From an uncultured Eubacteriales bacterium (lineage in GTDB: Bacteria > Bacillota > Clostridia > Oscillospirales > Ruminococcaceae), in contig OMXI01000018.1 in NCBI GenBank assembly GCA_900314975.1, positions 1-64,000 on the forward strand: 64,000 bases of DNA, read 5' to 3'. The notes below the pieces were generated by a model. That model saw only the letters and a list, made by a program, of their open reading frames with translations. It was not told the DNA's origin and ran no database searches. The position numbers were made by a program, and so were the translations under genes. This document shows positions 62,752 through 64,000 of this stretch, one piece after another. Every line of letters begins with the position of its first letter. Within the stretch, counting starts at the first letter, position 1.

Positions 62752-64000
62752 TTTCCTCTTCCTCTCCCTTCTGATGATCACCGCGTGCGATAGCATCAAG
62801 GTCTATCTTCTTATCATCTATCAGCTTTAAGAAGATGTCCAGAAGCTCGGGGTCAAACTGCGTTCCCCTGTTCTTTTTCAGCTCATCCAGAACGTAGTCA
62901 AAGTCCTGCTGTTTTCTGTATACTCTGTTCGCCGTCATCGCATCAAAAGCGTCTGCAACAGCGATTATCCTGCCGTAAAGCGGTATCTCGTCACCCTTCA
63001 GACCGTCTGGATATCCGCGTCCGTCATATCGCTCGTGGTGGTACCTCGCACCCTCAACAACGTGGTCAATAAGCGTAAAGTCCTTGAGTATCTCCGCACC
63101 CTTTATAACGTGCGATTTCATTATCGCGTATTCCTCATCATCGAGCCTGCCGGGCTTGTTGAGTACCCTGTCGGGAATAGCTATCTTGCCTATGTCGTGC
63201 AAAAGCGCCGCCTTGCGCAGATTTTCGCACTCATCATCGGTAAAGCCGTACTCCTTTGCTATCAAAGCCGAGTACTCTGAAACACGGTACGAGTGTCTGC
63301 TCGTGCGCAGGTCCTTTGCATCGACCGTATTTGCAATAGCAAGGATAGTCTCGTTGCCCATCTGTACCTGTTTGAGAGCCATTTCCAGCTTTGTCTGCTG
63401 AAGCTCCAAGGTGCGCTGCATAGTGCGCCTTGAAATGAACCACGTCAGCCAGCCCACAAAGATACCGCCGACGATTATAATGTACAGTCTGAACCAGGTG
63501 TTGTCGTAAATCGCCTTTTTCTTTTCAAACTCGTAAGAGCTTTCCTCGATTATCTTTCCGCTGTCGTCGCGTATAGCTATGCGGAATGTGTAGTTACCCG
63601 GCTTTATGTTCGTGTACGGTATCGTCGAAAGCTCGCTTTGCTTAACGTTCGTCCAATCGCTGTCAAAGCCCTCAAGCTTGTACGAGACCGTCGGGTCATC
63701 AAGCGAGTAGTTTATTATCTCGGGTACAAAGTCTATCTTGACCGTGTCACGCTCGACCTTAAATTCAGTTCCGCGCTCGATGCTCATCTGCTTGTCGTCA
63801 AGCTTTACCTCGCTGACCATAAGCCTGAAATACTTTTGCTTTAGCACATAGTCGTCAAGGTTCATCATAAATACTCCGCGCCCCGAAGAAAGATAAACGT
63901 TTCTCTCGCTGTCCACCGCGTTCCAAGCATTAGCGGTCAGCGCGCCTACCAGTCCCGTTTTGGAGTTCAGCACCACGTATTCGGGCGAATCCTGTTCAAG
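62732..64000 (-). CDS. Propeller-type sensor with HD-GYP phosphodiesterase (partial, N-terminus outside window)
   Basis: 423 codons are visible. The open end shows a last propeller blade (NVYLSSGRGVFMMNLDDYVL) and a Y_Y_Y domain (VSYKLEGFDSDWTNVKQSEL, PYTNIKPGNYTFRI). A membrane helix follows (LYIIIVGGIFVGWLTWFI), a coiled coil, then a full HD-GYP domain: ALLHDIGKIAIPD (HD), YHHERYDGRGYPDG (HHE and the GYP motif), and GRIIAVADAFDAMTANRVYR. HD-GYP enzymes hydrolyse c-di-GMP. The external propeller suggests ligand sensing, as in hybrid two-component systems. It runs in frame to the window edge with no start codon in view. Confidence 0.88.
   Translation of the reverse strand, partial: LEQDSPEYVVLNSKTGLVGALTANAWNAVDSERNVYLSSGRGVFMMNLDDYVLKQKYFRLMVSEVKLDDKQMSIERGTEFKVERDTVKIDFVPEIINYSLDDPTVSYKLEGFDSDWTNVKQSELSTIPYTNIKPGNYTFRIAIRDDSGKIIEESSYEFEKKKAIYDNTWFRLYIIIVGGIFVGWLTWFISRRTMQRTLELQQTKLEMALKQVQMGNETILAIANTVDAKDLRTSRHSYRVSEYSALIAKEYGFTDDECENLRKAALLHDIGKIAIPDRVLNKPGRLDDEEYAIMKSHVIKGAEILKDFTLIDHVVEGARYHHERYDGRGYPDGLKGDEIPLYGRIIAVADAFDAMTANRVYRKQQDFDYVLDELKKNRGTQFDPELLDIFLKLIDDKKIDLDAIARGDHQKGEEEENEQRKT

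Overview
The window looks like a chromosomal segment of a low-to-medium GC anaerobic Firmicute, most likely a Ruminococcus-type member of the Oscillospiraceae. The reasons are a type III glutamine synthetase, an ammonium transporter fused to a PII domain, a split (archaeal-type) glutamate synthase, an ANTAR response regulator, BspA-type LRR and CWB2 surface proteins, many GGDEF/EAL/HD-GYP signalling proteins, and strong TTGACA/TATAAT promoters with GGAGG ribosome sites. The genus is an inference from gene content; no rRNA or tRNA gene is present to confirm it.

Region 1 (1 to about 9.4 kb) reads as an accessory, mobilisable island. It has a MobC-like protein at the left edge with a GC-rich hairpin region (possible oriT) in front of it, an array of degenerate ~120-bp repeats, iteron-like octamers, a four-gene minus-strand defence operon (MmeI-like restriction-modification enzyme, HEPN-like protein, SIR2-like protein, unknown protein) and a type II toxin-antitoxin pair. 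It ends at two tRNA-3'-end-like direct repeats that could be attachment sites.

Region 2 (9.6-22.4 kb) is a regulatory neighbourhood built around a LytS-type kinase and a SARP-like response regulator. Four promoters (near 11.3, 11.47, 20.19 and 22.42 kb) share one architecture: two TTTGTTGC-type octamers 11 bp apart, 8 bp upstream of the -10 box, the arrangement SARP activators use. They head a VanX-type dipeptidase operon, a cell-wall-binding surface gene, a partner-switching operon (STAS, anti-sigma kinase, Cache-PP2C phosphatase, flavin reductase, a MATE transporter fused to a HATPase domain, second STAS, unknown) and the kinase/regulator operon itself. The regulator carries an in-frame stop in its DNA-binding wing. 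The surface gene has a 47-bp frame-breaking duplication and a lost start, and the small kinase gene has two frameshifts, so the regulon seems to be decaying.

Region 3 (22.8-41.8 kb) has a large EAL protein and then a nitrogen-assimilation supercluster. Leftward run glnN, amt-PII, asnB and pyrG. Rightward run the glutamate synthase pieces (amidotransferase, FMN/Fe-S subunit, ferredoxin, FAD oxidoreductase, GXGXG subunit), glnA, a GNAT acetyltransferase and an ANTAR antiterminator. Both divergent promoters are followed by strong intrinsic terminators in the leaders, which fits control by the ANTAR protein.

Region 4 (41.8-64 kb) is a mixed chromosomal region. It contains a radical SAM/SPASM enzyme overlapping a zinc-ribbon protein, two related GGDEF proteins, a decayed LRR-CWB2 surface gene, membrane proteins, a Cu/Zn SOD-like protein, an LtaS/OpgB-like phosphoglycerol transferase, a glycosyltransferase/acyltransferase operon with one fused protein, a membrane-tailed ECF sigma factor, a deleted ABC transporter, and a BMP-type binding protein next to an HD-GYP sensor running off the right edge. 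Heptad-rich MITE-like palindromes sit at 39.1 and 50.4 kb with a solo arm at 34.05 kb.
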